Numbered from the stretch's first letter, positions 25,514 through 35,163 are shown. The stretch is DNA of 64,000 nt from Erysipelothrix amsterdamensis (GCF_940143175.1 NZ_OW659496.1:930001-994000); one strand, 5' to 3'. The notes: generated from the letters alone by a model not told the origin. A program made the numbers and translations.

Positions 25514-26448
25514 TGTGGATTATAATGGCAGCATGCCTTAGTTACATTACGCTTGTTGTCCTTCAATTTGTATTAAATTTGATTTATCATCGCTTCATAA
25601 TGTTAAAAGACCGTTTGGACTTAATCGAAAAACAAAGTTTATACGGTTATTCAAAAAAATCAAAAAAAGATCAGAAAAAAGAAAAACAATCCATCAGTAT
25701 TGAAGTTCCAGAAAAATTAAAAGAAAATCTCTTAATGGCTGGAATTAACTTACGACCGGATGAATTTCTGAAAATGTGGTTAGGACTTGCTGCGTTTGCA
25801 GTTGTAATTTGTGTTGCACTTGATAAAGGGATGATTGTTACATTATTCGCTTTCGCTGCAGCACTTATTGGTCCACCGATGTATATTAAAATTAAAAGAA
25901 AACAACGAATTGGTAAATTTAGTCAACAATTAGGTGATGCATTATTAATTCTTTCCAATAGTTTACGTGCTGGTTTTACCTTTGAACAAGCACTTGCAAG
26001 TATTGCGAAAGATTTACCGGATCCAATTGGTCCTGAGTTTCTTAAAGTGTGTCGTGAAGTTGAATTGGGAGAGAATATTGAAAAATCTCTGGCCGCTGTA
26101 TCAACACGCATGGAATCCGAAGAAATGAAATTGATGAACACTGCTGTTAGTATTCAAAGACAAGTAGGGGGTAACCTTGCGGATGTCTTGGATAATATCG
26201 GTGAAGCGATTCGAGAACGGATTACAATTCAGAAAAATATTAAGGCTCTAACAGCACAAGGAGATGTTTCTGCGAAAGTAATTGCAGGATTGCCGGTTGT
26301 TGTTCTTGTCTTAATTTCGATGGTTAATAAAGAATATATGGAGCCAGTATTCACAACTCCATTCGGTTATGCATTGCTTGGTGTTAGTGCAACCCTTGAA
26401 ATCATGGGTTATGCGATGATCAAGAAAATAACAAATATTGAGATGTAG
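25513..26448 (+). CDS. tadB: TadB inner-membrane platform protein
   Basis: This 311-residue platform protein of the Tad system has a T2SF/GspF-like domain with the helices ALLILSNSLRAGFTFEQALA and VSIQRQVGGNLADVLDNIGE. It has membrane segments near the N-terminus, in the middle (about 90-125) and at the C-terminus. The ATG at 25513 overlaps the tadA stop (TAATG); an in-frame GTG further upstream lies inside tadA. With TadC it forms the membrane base that TadA acts on. The basic region KKSKKDQKKEKQ at 47-60 is cytoplasmic. Confidence 0.9.
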   Translation: MWIIMAACLSYITLVVLQFVLNLIYHRFIMLKDRLDLIEKQSLYGYSKKSKKDQKKEKQSISIEVPEKLKENLLMAGINLRPDEFLKMWLGLAAFAVVICVALDKGMIVTLFAFAAALIGPPMYIKIKRKQRIGKFSQQLGDALLILSNSLRAGFTFEQALASIAKDLPDPIGPEFLKVCREVELGENIEKSLAAVSTRMESEEMKLMNTAVSIQRQVGGNLADVLDNIGEAIRERITIQKNIKALTAQGDVSAKVIAGLPVVVLVLISMVNKEYMEPVFTTPFGYALLGVSATLEIMGYAMIKKITNIEM

Positions 26449-26457
26449 GAGGAAATC

Positions 26458-27378
26458 ATGATAAAAGCAATTACAGGAGCAATCTTTGCGTATGTCTTCG
26501 TAGATTTTGTAATGAGTGTCTTAACAGGAAAGTCACTTGTTATTAAAAAACGATTGGATGAAACAAAGAATTCGAGCTCACAAAAACATGGTTCTGATGA
26601 CATTTTGGATAAAACGTTCCAAGAACGTTTCTTACAACCGATTGTTGATAAGTTGATTCATGCCGTATCAACAATGCTCCCGGTTAAAGCAGAATCTCAA
26701 TTAAAACTTGCAGATCGTTTGCTTAAAGCGGGGATTACAACGAATCCTAAAGATTACCGTGCGATGAATGTTATTATTATTGTCGGTTTTGGATTAGTTG
26801 GACTTTATCTTGCTATTACATCCCATCAACGTGGGTTTTCTCGCATTATGTATATGATGATGGGGATGGCTGGTGGATACGTATATCGTCGTTATTCACT
26901 AGAGGGAAAGATAACAAAACGTAAAAAAGTTATCAAAGGACAATTACCTGAAGTAATGGATATTTTAAGTGTTTCTGTTGTTGCCGGTCTAAGTTTTGAC
27001 CAAGCACTCGGACATGTTACAACCAAAGCAGAGGGACCGTTGATTGAAGAGTTTCGTATTTGTCAACGGGAGATCATGTTGGGTAAACCTCGTAAAGAGG
27101 CGTTAAACCGACTTTCTGAACGAACTGAAATTGAAGAGGTAAAATCTTTTACCAATGCTATTATTCAAGCAGATGAACTTGGGATTTCACTCCAAAATGT
27201 TTTAATGAGTCAATCTCAAATGATTCGTACTTCACACCGTCAAGATGTTGAAGAACGTGCTGCAAAAATTCCAGTTAAAATTCTGATTCCAATGGTACTC
27301 TTTATTTTCCCTGTTATCTTTATTATTCTGCTCGGACCAGCTGTGCCGACAATTATTGAAGCATTGGGAGGCCGATAA
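26458..27378 (+). CDS. tadC: TadC inner-membrane platform protein
   Basis: This 306-residue second platform protein is homologous to TadB, with the T2SF motif pair VMDILSVSVVAGLSFDQALG and FTNAIIQADELGISLQNVLM. Membrane segments lie near residues 2-20, about 100-140, and the last 30 residues. The ATG at 26458 follows GGAGG. The stop overlaps the start of the DUF192 gene (TAATG). TadB and TadC together replace the single PilC/GspF protein of other pilus systems. Confidence 0.9.
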   Translation: MIKAITGAIFAYVFVDFVMSVLTGKSLVIKKRLDETKNSSSQKHGSDDILDKTFQERFLQPIVDKLIHAVSTMLPVKAESQLKLADRLLKAGITTNPKDYRAMNVIIIVGFGLVGLYLAITSHQRGFSRIMYMMMGMAGGYVYRRYSLEGKITKRKKVIKGQLPEVMDILSVSVVAGLSFDQALGHVTTKAEGPLIEEFRICQREIMLGKPRKEALNRLSERTEIEEVKSFTNAIIQADELGISLQNVLMSQSQMIRTSHRQDVEERAAKIPVKILIPMVLFIFPVIFIILLGPAVPTIIEALGGR

Positions 27379-27689
27379 TGATAAAAAACCTCGAAATCGC
27401 ATCAAACTTTGGAACACGTTTCAAAGGGTTGATGTTGAGAAAAGAAATCAATGAAGACCAAGGAATGTTATTTCTTCATTGTGCACGTGTTCATACTTGT
27501 TTTATGAAGTTTGACATTTGTGTCATTTACTTAGACAAAGACTTTAATATTATTGACCATGAAGTAATAAAACCTTGGCGTCTCGGTAAAAAAGTAAAAG
27601 GTGCGCGTCATCTAGTTGAAGCGTCACCTCAAATCGTAACATCACTCAGTGATATTACATTTAATGAATTAATTATGAAGGAGGGATAA
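27378..27689 (+). CDS. DUF192 family protein
   Basis: This 103-residue protein of the DUF192 family is recognised by FKGLMLRKEI near the N-terminus and by the conserved order CARVHTCFMKFDICVIYLDKD followed by ARHLVEASP. Most DUF192 proteins are exported, but this one lacks a signal peptide and is cytoplasmic as drawn. It is coupled to tadC by a one-base overlap, and DUF192 genes recur at the ends of tad clusters in Gram-positive bacteria, so a role in the pilus system is likely though undefined. Confidence 0.8.
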   Translation: MIKNLEIASNFGTRFKGLMLRKEINEDQGMLFLHCARVHTCFMKFDICVIYLDKDFNIIDHEVIKPWRLGKKVKGARHLVEASPQIVTSLSDITFNELIMKEG

Positions 27690-27690
27690 G

Positions 27691-29526
27691 ATGAACGATT
27701 TTTTTGATATGAGTTTTGGTGATGATTCAAAATCAAACGACTTCGCCATGCCGACATTTGACGCATCAAATGACATCGACGATGAAGAAGATGATGATCT
27801 CGAAGAATCATCGAATAAATTCAAAAAGACACTTTTCGGAGGCTATACACGCGGTAGTGTTGAAGCATATGTAGAACAAATTGAACAAAATGTTTCACAG
27901 ATGCAAGGAAACCTCGAATTTCAAATCAAAGAAATGTTGCTTGAAAAAGCTTCACTTTCTCAAGAAAATGCATTACTAAAGTCACAATTTACAGATGCAG
28001 AATCGAAAATGATTGAAATTGAAGAAGAGTACAAACGCATTAAAGGTTTAAATGAAGAATTAGCTGAAAATATTAAGAATCAAGAATTACAGTTTTCAAC
28101 TGAGTTAAATCAATATAAGACCGTTAGTGGAGAATTACAAGAAGAATTAGATAAAATATCTTCTCACTATCAATCACTCCAGGAACAGTTAGAACGTGCT
28201 CATGGTGAAGTATCCGTTTTAACACAGCAAGTGAAAGAAAATGAAGAAGAAAATATTAAAGTTGAGCAATACCTTGATCAACTTGAATCAAGCCTACAAG
28301 AAAAGAATCGCGCACTCGAAGAAAGTGTACGCCTCTTAAAAGAAAAAGAAATTGAACTTGAAACAAGTAATGCGGAAGTTCACGAGTTACGCGAACAAAT
28401 GCTTGTTATGGAAACTAAACTAGCAGAAAAAGATTCGGAAATCGCACGTACTATGAAAATTTTAGAAGAATATCAAGCTCAAGAAGAAAACTTTATGGCT
28501 TTAATTGATCAAAAAGAAGATATGATTATTGAACGCAATAATGCACTTCAAGAAGCAGCGCGCATGGTTGAATCATTAGAAAGCCAACGCGAAGCATTTG
28601 AATCACGTCTAATGGATCAACAAGGAACAATTGATGAACAACAAGAGTCAATTGAACATACACAGTATGTCCTTGATGAAAAAGAAGAAGAGATTAAAAC
28701 ACTTGAAGTCAAAATTCAACAACTTACTGAAGCTGTCGAAGCAATGAACAGTCAAGATGATTTAGCTGTTGAAACCTTAACAAATGAAGTAGAGTTTTTA
28801 ACTAAAAAACTTGAACTCATGACATCTGAAAAAGATGAGACTGTAATGTTGTTGCAAGAAAAGATTCAAAATCTTACACAACAACTTGAACAAGTTCAAT
28901 TACAACCAAATATTATGCAACGTGTAGAAGATATTCGTACGCAATATGATCAATTACTTCAAAAGAAGGATATTATCATAAACCGTTTGGAAGCAGAAGT
29001 TAACAGCGCTCCTTCTTTTACATTCGATCAAGAACGTGCACTTCTAAAACAAGAAATTGCGCAATTGCAAGAAGAACTTAAGCAAGAAATGATTGACAAA
29101 TATCAGGTTCGTAAAGGATTGAACGATGAGGTGCGTCGTCTCAAAGAACGATTAGATACACAAACGTTTCAAGGGCAACCCAGACAAGACTTTGAACGCA
29201 TTATCGATGAAAAAGACACCCAAATCAATCAACTCTTTCAGAAATTACAGAATATGCAAAAAGAAATGGAAGCATTAATGGGTCGCGTTAATTTTACAAA
29301 CCCATCTCATGATGCACTTCAAGAACGTACTCGTATTCAACATATGAATATGCAAGAGCCTGTCCTTGAGCCGGTTGCAAATTTTGTACCAACACCGCAG
29401 GTTGTTGAACCTGTAGTAGCAGCTAAAAACGACTTTGAAGAAGAAATTGCGCGTATTTACAAGCAAATTGAAGCTCAAAGAGAAACATTAGATGCATTTA
29501 TGGATCACTATAAATACAATTCATAA
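27691..29526 (+). CDS. DivIVA-like long coiled-coil protein of the Tad operon
   Basis: This 611-residue protein is dominated by coiled coil. After an acidic low-complexity start (IDDEEDDDLEESS), residues 45-72 (FKKTLFGGYTRGSVEAYVEQ) resemble the membrane-binding head of DivIVA/GpsB proteins, in which FxxxxGYxxxxVxxYL is typical. Heptads rich in Glu, Gln and Leu run from about 75 to 530, followed by a short Pro-containing linker and a last helix ending near the C-terminus. DivIVA proteins sense curved membrane and recruit partners to poles or septa. As last gene of the Tad operon, it may place the pilus machine together with TadZ. This role is inferred. Confidence 0.75.
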   Translation: MNDFFDMSFGDDSKSNDFAMPTFDASNDIDDEEDDDLEESSNKFKKTLFGGYTRGSVEAYVEQIEQNVSQMQGNLEFQIKEMLLEKASLSQENALLKSQFTDAESKMIEIEEEYKRIKGLNEELAENIKNQELQFSTELNQYKTVSGELQEELDKISSHYQSLQEQLERAHGEVSVLTQQVKENEEENIKVEQYLDQLESSLQEKNRALEESVRLLKEKEIELETSNAEVHELREQMLVMETKLAEKDSEIARTMKILEEYQAQEENFMALIDQKEDMIIERNNALQEAARMVESLESQREAFESRLMDQQGTIDEQQESIEHTQYVLDEKEEEIKTLEVKIQQLTEAVEAMNSQDDLAVETLTNEVEFLTKKLELMTSEKDETVMLLQEKIQNLTQQLEQVQLQPNIMQRVEDIRTQYDQLLQKKDIIINRLEAEVNSAPSFTFDQERALLKQEIAQLQEELKQEMIDKYQVRKGLNDEVRRLKERLDTQTFQGQPRQDFERIIDEKDTQINQLFQKLQNMQKEMEALMGRVNFTNPSHDALQERTRIQHMNMQEPVLEPVANFVPTPQVVEPVVAAKNDFEEEIARIYKQIEAQRETLDAFMDHYKYNS

Positions 29527-29530
29527 TAAG

Positions 29531-29560
29531 AAAAAGGTATTCAAGTTGAATACCTTTTTT
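29531..29560. terminator. Bidirectional terminator between Tad operon and glnN
   Basis: The stem AAGGTATTCA/TGAATACCTT with a 3-base loop is flanked by A- and T-runs. It serves both convergent transcripts. Confidence 0.9.
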
Positions 29561-29569
29561 TGTTGTGTA

Positions 29570-31642
29570 CTAGAGTTCAAATAATAATTGCGTATAAGTT
29601 GGGAAGGGATAATGTGATTTGGAAATTACGCGTTCCATTCGATCAACCAGTTCGCGAATTGTCTCAAATTCTGGTCGAATTTGATGATGCATTGCGAGTG
29701 ATTTTTCTTCTAAATCAGTAATTTCGTGAACAAACAATAATTTCTGCTCAAGTGTCATGATTGCAGCGTCAAGTGCATCGAGATTTGACTCGAGGTTTGT
29801 GATTTGACGTAGCACATAACTGCTTTGACTGTTTGATTTCGATAAGTGATTAATAGAAGTTACAATTGCAGGCATAATATCTTGTTTCACCATTTTTAGT
29901 AAAGTATTGGCTTCAGTGTTGATGGTTTTTATAAATCGCGTTTGAACGATAATGGTACGGGCTTGTAATTCACGTTCACTCAGTACTTCAGTGTTTTTAA
30001 ATAATTTAACTGTATTTGGATAAAGCATAGAAGGAATTGAATCAACATAGTGTTCAAGATTTGGTAAACCACGTCGTACCGCTTCATCTTTCCAGTTATC
30101 ATGATAAGCATCACCATCAAAAATAATCCTGTGATGCGCTTTAATGATTCGCTGACAGTGTCCCAATGCTTGTTCGCGAATATCTTGTACATACTTGTAT
30201 TGTTCCAAGTCATCCGCGATACGCTCAAGTGATTCTGCCATAATTGAACATAACACAGTATTTACAAATGCACTACAAATCGAAGAGCCTGGCATCCTGA
30301 ATTCAAATTTATTTCCAGTAAATGCAAAAGGAGATGTGCGATTTCGATCTGAGTAATCTTTCGTCACAGCGCTCAGTGTGGTAAGTGGTGTAAAATACTG
30401 AACCTCTTTTTCAATATTAATTTCCTTTGAGGTCGCTAATTGCTTGAATATTTCTTCAAGAACAGATCCTACAAAGAGTGAAATAATAGCAGGGGGTGCT
30501 TCAGATGCTCCGAGTCGATGATCATTGCCAGCAGATGACCCTGCAAAACGCAATAATTCCGCATGCGAGTCAACCGCTTCTACGAGTGCGCACACAAAGA
30601 CAAGGAAACGAATATTCTCGTGAGGACGTTCGCCCGGTTCGAAAAGGTTGTGGCCAGTATTTGTTACTAAGGACCAATTATTATGCTTACCGGATCCATT
30701 AATATTTTTAAAGGGTTTTTCATGAAGAAGTGCTGATAAATGATGTTTTTTTGCAACGCGCTGTAATGTTTCCATAACAATCATATTTTGATCAAGAGCA
30801 ATATTTGCCTTATCGAAATGGGTAACGATTTCAAATTGTGCTGGAGCGACTTCATTATGTTCCACTTTACTGTAAACACCAAGTTTCCACAACTCATCAT
30901 TAACATCCTCCATATAGTGCACAACATTTGAAGGAATATTACCGTAATAATGGCCCACTAAATCTTGACCCTTCGGTGCATTTTCGCCTAAAAGGGTACG
31001 TCCCGTAAAAACAAGATCTTCTCGTTGTTCGAAATGTTTAGAACTAACCAAGAAATACTCTTGCTCTAAACCAATCATAGCATCAACACTCGTAACACTT
31101 TTATCACCTAAAAGGTTTACGATACGAGTTGCCTGTTTACTTAAGGCTTCCATAGATTTTAAAAGTGGCGCCTTCTCATCCAAGGATTCACCGTGATATG
31201 AAATAAAAATTGAGGGAATAAATAAAACATGGCCCCGAATAAATGCGGGAGAGGTTACATCCCAATATGTATATCCACGTGCTTCGAAGGTTTGTCGTAA
31301 ACCACCATTTGGAAATGAGGATCCATCTGTTTCTCCTTTAATTAATGTTTTGCCAGAGAATCGTGTGATTGGCTTACCATTTCGATCGGGCTCAATAAAA
31401 GCATCGTGTTTTTCCGCACTTGAGCCTGTCATCGGATGAAACCAATGAGAATAATGTGTAGCACCATGTTCTAAAGCCCACACTTTCATTGCATGTGCAA
31501 TTGCTTCCGCATTTGCCATATCCATTTTCTCTTTATATTGGATTGCATTTAACCAACGTTCAAAAACGGGGCGAGGTAAATACTCACTCATCACATCCTT
31601 TGTGAAGAGCTTACTTCCAAAATCTTCGTACGGTTTCTTCAT
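29570..31642 (-). CDS. glnN: Glutamine synthetase type III
   Basis: This 690-residue type III glutamine synthetase (GSIII) joins ammonia and glutamate using ATP. Its length fits the family (about 700 residues, versus about 450 for type I). Visible landmarks include the GSIII signature region around NGSGKHNNWSL, the acidic active-site stretch EVAPAQFEIV, and RAFGNDHR-like RFAGSSAGNDHRLGASEAPP. The ATG is preceded on its strand by AAAGGAG. The gene stands alone between terminators. An adjacent regulator is absent, so control is not visible here. Distance from nitrogen genes suggests housekeeping assimilation. Confidence 0.95.
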   Translation of the reverse strand: MKKPYEDFGSKLFTKDVMSEYLPRPVFERWLNAIQYKEKMDMANAEAIAHAMKVWALEHGATHYSHWFHPMTGSSAEKHDAFIEPDRNGKPITRFSGKTLIKGETDGSSFPNGGLRQTFEARGYTYWDVTSPAFIRGHVLFIPSIFISYHGESLDEKAPLLKSMEALSKQATRIVNLLGDKSVTSVDAMIGLEQEYFLVSSKHFEQREDLVFTGRTLLGENAPKGQDLVGHYYGNIPSNVVHYMEDVNDELWKLGVYSKVEHNEVAPAQFEIVTHFDKANIALDQNMIVMETLQRVAKKHHLSALLHEKPFKNINGSGKHNNWSLVTNTGHNLFEPGERPHENIRFLVFVCALVEAVDSHAELLRFAGSSAGNDHRLGASEAPPAIISLFVGSVLEEIFKQLATSKEINIEKEVQYFTPLTTLSAVTKDYSDRNRTSPFAFTGNKFEFRMPGSSICSAFVNTVLCSIMAESLERIADDLEQYKYVQDIREQALGHCQRIIKAHHRIIFDGDAYHDNWKDEAVRRGLPNLEHYVDSIPSMLYPNTVKLFKNTEVLSERELQARTIIVQTRFIKTINTEANTLLKMVKQDIMPAIVTSINHLSKSNSQSSYVLRQITNLESNLDALDAAIMTLEQKLLFVHEITDLEEKSLAMHHQIRPEFETIRELVDRMERVISKSHYPFPTYTQLLFEL

Positions 31643-31918
31643 ATAATTCTCCTTTTTCTTGTAAAATATAAAATAATTTGCAGTAAAAGTAAAGAATTTT
31701 TTGATTTTGATTTACTTTTTTCAAATATATTAGAAAAATAATGGATATTATTCTAATTTGAAGTAGTTTTTAGACTTTAGAAAGATTGTATCGCAGATTA
31801 GTATCGTTAAAAATAGTATACATATATGGCCAAAGTTAGTATGTATATTTATTTTTACAAAACTCTTTTATTTGTGTAATTGATGTGATAGAATTACGGA
31901 GAAATAGGAGAGATAAGT

Positions 31919-32296
31919 ATGAAATATAGTGATTTAATTGATATAGCACACCAAAATTCAAGATGTGATGTGCTATCCTCGAATGCATTATTAAATGGAG
32001 AATGTACGGCATTATTATCAGCGGATGGAAACGTATATACTGGGATTTCTGTTCAAAGTACAACAGGAGCAGGATGTAATTCAGGTGTAAGTGCTATTGC
32101 GGAGGCTTTAAAATCTGGAAAAACACATTTTGTGAAAATGGTTACTGTGAACGGTGAGGGAAACGTGATTGCACCTTCAGGTCAAACACGAGAACTTCTT
32201 TCACAAATTAATGCAGATAATAAGCAATGTGAGATTATGGTTTCTAATGACCATTTAGTAATTCTTGATCAACTCTTGCCATATGCAGCATATTAA
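31919..32296 (+). CDS. Cytidine-deaminase-fold protein lacking catalytic residues
   Basis: This 125-residue protein has the cytidine/blasticidin deaminase fold: ALLSADGNVYTGISVQ matches the conserved first strands. The active site is degraded. Where the family has Cys-Ala-Glu, this protein has GCNSGVSAIAEA (Cys53, Ser55), so one possible zinc ligand remains but the catalytic Glu is gone. The second motif PCxxC reads PSGQT (86-90), with both cysteines lost. It is therefore unlikely to deaminate cytidine and may bind a nucleoside or have a new role. The ATG follows AGGAGAG. The gene has its own terminator and no clear operon partner. Confidence 0.7.
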   Translation: MKYSDLIDIAHQNSRCDVLSSNALLNGECTALLSADGNVYTGISVQSTTGAGCNSGVSAIAEALKSGKTHFVKMVTVNGEGNVIAPSGQTRELLSQINADNKQCEIMVSNDHLVILDQLLPYAAY

Positions 32297-32316
32297 CACG
32301 GGAAACCGTGTTTTTA
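32295..32316 (+). terminator. Rho-independent terminator with GAAA loop
   Basis: The 7-bp stem AACACGG/CCGTGTT closes on GAAA and is followed by a T-run. Confidence 0.85.
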
Positions 32317-32380
32317 TTTGTCTAATGATGCGATAATAGAACTATAAAAAATAGAAAACGATACAATTTCATGAAAATAG

Positions 32381-32440
32381 TTGACCAACGGTCAGTTTGG
32401 TGATAAACTAAACAACGGCTGGCATAATGACCAATGGTCA
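32381..32440 (+). promoter_or_regulatory. Promoter and two TetR operators
   Basis: Two near-identical inverted repeats, TGACCAACGGTCA (32382-32394) and TGACCAATGGTCA (32428-32440), lie 46 bases apart upstream of the TetR gene. The first overlaps the -35 box TTGACC (32381-32386). A -10 box TAAACT lies at 32404-32409, with a 17-base spacer. TetR binding would block the promoter and so control the whole efflux triad. Confidence 0.75.
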
Positions 32441-32462
32441 GTTTGTATCGGAGGAGGGAAAT

Positions 32463-33050
32463 ATGGTATCCAAGCTTGAGAAAAACAAGTTACTTAAAGA
32501 GAACAAATTGTATAATGCTGCGTATGATTTATTTACAAGTCATGGAATTAACGAAACATCAATCAGCGATATTGCGAAACATGCTGGAGTTGGTAAAGGA
32601 ACCTTTTATCTATACTTTAAAGATAAATACGATATTTTAGATCGCATTATTTTTAAGAAAAGTTCGGATGTTTTAGTTTATGCGGTTAACGAAACACATT
32701 TAAACGTATTCGAACATTTTGAAGATGAAGTGATATTTTTTATCAATGTAATTCTTGATTTTTTAGAACAAGATCGGCTTCTTCTAAAGCTTATCCATAA
32801 GAATTTGTCATGGGGGGTTCTTAAGAAGGCAAAAGAAGACTATGAAGAGATAAATTTAATCTATCATATGTTTACAAAAGGGCTTAAAGATTTAGGCATA
32901 TCAGAAGCAGAAATAGATCATACGATTTACATTGTAATCGAACTTACGGGTTCAGTTGCATACAATACAATAATTCTTGAGGAACCCTCAAGTTTAGAAA
33001 CCATGAAGCCCTTCCTCTTCGATACCATAAAACGTATTATTAGGAGATGA
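32463..33050 (+). CDS. TetR-family transcriptional regulator
   Basis: This 195-residue repressor has a typical N-terminal TetR helix-turn-helix (about residues 8-55; ISDIAKHAGVGKGTFYLYFKDK) and a helical ligand domain. The ATG at 32463 is used because GGAGGAGG sits 5 bases upstream; the open frame further back includes the operator. It is the first gene of a three-gene operon with an MMPL transporter and an exported repeat protein, and matching operators lie in its promoter. The inducing compound is unknown; for such triads it is often a membrane-active or lipid-like molecule. Confidence 0.9.
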   Translation: MVSKLEKNKLLKENKLYNAAYDLFTSHGINETSISDIAKHAGVGKGTFYLYFKDKYDILDRIIFKKSSDVLVYAVNETHLNVFEHFEDEVIFFINVILDFLEQDRLLLKLIHKNLSWGVLKKAKEDYEEINLIYHMFTKGLKDLGISEAEIDHTIYIVIELTGSVAYNTIILEEPSSLETMKPFLFDTIKRIIRR

Positions 33051-33054
33051 TTTC

Positions 33055-35163
33055 GTGAAGAAAGGTTTTACCCAAGCGTTTGGAGATGCGATTGCGAAAC
33101 ACCGCAAAATTATATTAATTATTGCGACTTTGCTTTTAATTCCATCGCTTTACGGAGCAGTATCTACGAAGATAAATTATGATATTCTAACATATCTTCC
33201 AAAAGACTCTGAGTCGGTTAAAGGTCAAGAAATATTAGACCGAGAATTTGGTGGTGCATCGACTGGAATGTTAGTCATTGAAAACATGACAAACAAAGAT
33301 GTAGTAAAAACAAAAGAAAAGATTAAGACGGTTAAAGGTGTCGAAGATGTAATTTGGGTCGACGACCTTGTAGATATATCCGTTCCTTCAACAATGTTAC
33401 CCGAAGATGTACAGTCGTTACTTTTCCGTGAGAACTCAACATTACTTATTGTTAAGTTTGATGAAGGAAATGCCTCACCACTTACCCATGAAGCAATCGA
33501 TGATATTCGATCATTGCTTGATGAACATTCATTCCTCAGCGGAATGTCTGCATTATTAAAAGATACAAAAGAACTTGCAGATGCACAAACACCAATTTAT
33601 GTTGGACTTGCAGTATTACTTGCCACATTAGTGCTCGCAATGACTTTAGAATCAACCGTTATACCATTTATAATCCTCTTGAGCATTGGATATGCAATCG
33701 CTTATAACTTTGGAACAAACGTGATATTTGGTCAAATATCATATATAACCAAATCATTAGCTGCCGTATTGCAATTAGGTGTAACGTTGGATTATTCGAT
33801 TTTCTTATTACATCGTTATGAAGAGGAGTTACGCAAGAATTCAAACAAAGAACAAGCAATGGGTTCTGCGATTGCCTCAACTGCATCATCGATTGTAGGG
33901 AGCTCATTAACCACGGTTGCAGGCTTTTTAGCAATCGGTGCTATGAATCTAACAATCGGTAAAGATATTGGATTTGTAATGGCTAAGGGTGTCGTGTTAG
34001 GTGTATTATCAGTTCTAACTGTATTGCCTTCATTAATTCTTATCTTTGATGGTCCAATTCATAAATGGCGCCATCGCACAATTCTACCTGAATTTGATCA
34101 TCTATCAAAATTAGTTACACGTCATGCGAAAGTATTTGTACTCATCGGTGTTTTACTCTTCGTTCCAGCATACTTTGGACAAAGCAATAATGATGTTTAC
34201 TACAACCTTGATGAATCCTTACCAAAAGACATGACATCAATGGTCGCACTTACAAAACTAAAAGATGATTATAATATGCAAACAACACATTTTGCAGTCA
34301 TTCCAAAAACAGTTCCTGATTTCGAAATCACCCGAATGATTAAAGAAATCGAATCGTTGGATGGCATTGAAAATGTTATTTCATATCAAAAATATGTGGG
34401 TCCTACAGTTCCAGAATCGTTTTTACCGGAAAAGGTAGTCTCAATTTTCGAAAAAGGTGATTATAAACGTCTCATCATTAATTCTTCTTTTAAATCCGCT
34501 ACGGATGAAGAAAACCAACAAATAGAGGCGATATCTTCAATTATGAAACATTATGATGAAGATGCATTATTAACGGGTGAAGGGGTCTTAACAAAAGATC
34601 TGATCGATATTGCGGATGAAGACTTTGCTCGTGTTAATGCACTGAGTTTTGCTGCCGTATTTATTATCATTGCCCTTGTATTTATGTCCGTATCAATTCC
34701 AGTTCTCTTAATCGCAGCAATCATGCTTGCAATCTTTATTAACATGAGTGTTCCATTCTATATGGGAACTTCTATTCCATTTATAGCTGGTATCGTAATT
34801 GGATCAATTCAATTAGGGGCTACAGTTGATTATGCAATTCTGCTAACTACACGATTTAAAGAAGAATGCGGGAATGGTTTAGAAAAACATGAAGCAATGG
34901 AAATTGCTGTTAAAGAATCAGCTAAGTCAATATCAACAAGTGGACTTGCATTCTTTGGTTCTACCGTAGGTGTTGCAATTATTTCTGAGATGGAATTAGT
35001 ATCAAGTCTTAGCGGTATGATCGCTCGTGGAGCAATCATTTCTACACTCGTTATATTATTTATTCTTCCTGGTATCTTACTTGGATGCGAAGGAATTATA
35101 AGTAAAACAACACGGGGATGGAAAAAAAGTAATAAAGGAGATGTTATAACGAATGAAGACTAA
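33055..35163 (+). CDS. MMPL-family RND transporter
   Basis: This 702-residue transporter has twelve predicted membrane helices in two homologous halves. Each half has a helix after the N-terminus followed by a large exported loop and a five-helix bundle. The acidic helix motif of the MMPL family is seen as LQLGVTLDYSIFLLHRYEEE in half one and IQLGATVDYAILLTTRFKEE in half two. The start is GTG 33055, preceded by AGGAGA. It overlaps the next gene by 11 bases. MMPL proteins move lipids or other hydrophobic compounds to the cell surface. The substrate here is unknown. Confidence 0.9.
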   Translation: MKKGFTQAFGDAIAKHRKIILIIATLLLIPSLYGAVSTKINYDILTYLPKDSESVKGQEILDREFGGASTGMLVIENMTNKDVVKTKEKIKTVKGVEDVIWVDDLVDISVPSTMLPEDVQSLLFRENSTLLIVKFDEGNASPLTHEAIDDIRSLLDEHSFLSGMSALLKDTKELADAQTPIYVGLAVLLATLVLAMTLESTVIPFIILLSIGYAIAYNFGTNVIFGQISYITKSLAAVLQLGVTLDYSIFLLHRYEEELRKNSNKEQAMGSAIASTASSIVGSSLTTVAGFLAIGAMNLTIGKDIGFVMAKGVVLGVLSVLTVLPSLILIFDGPIHKWRHRTILPEFDHLSKLVTRHAKVFVLIGVLLFVPAYFGQSNNDVYYNLDESLPKDMTSMVALTKLKDDYNMQTTHFAVIPKTVPDFEITRMIKEIESLDGIENVISYQKYVGPTVPESFLPEKVVSIFEKGDYKRLIINSSFKSATDEENQQIEAISSIMKHYDEDALLTGEGVLTKDLIDIADEDFARVNALSFAAVFIIIALVFMSVSIPVLLIAAIMLAIFINMSVPFYMGTSIPFIAGIVIGSIQLGATVDYAILLTTRFKEECGNGLEKHEAMEIAVKESAKSISTSGLAFFGSTVGVAIISEMELVSSLSGMIARGAIISTLVILFILPGILLGCEGIISKTTRGWKKSNKGDVITNED

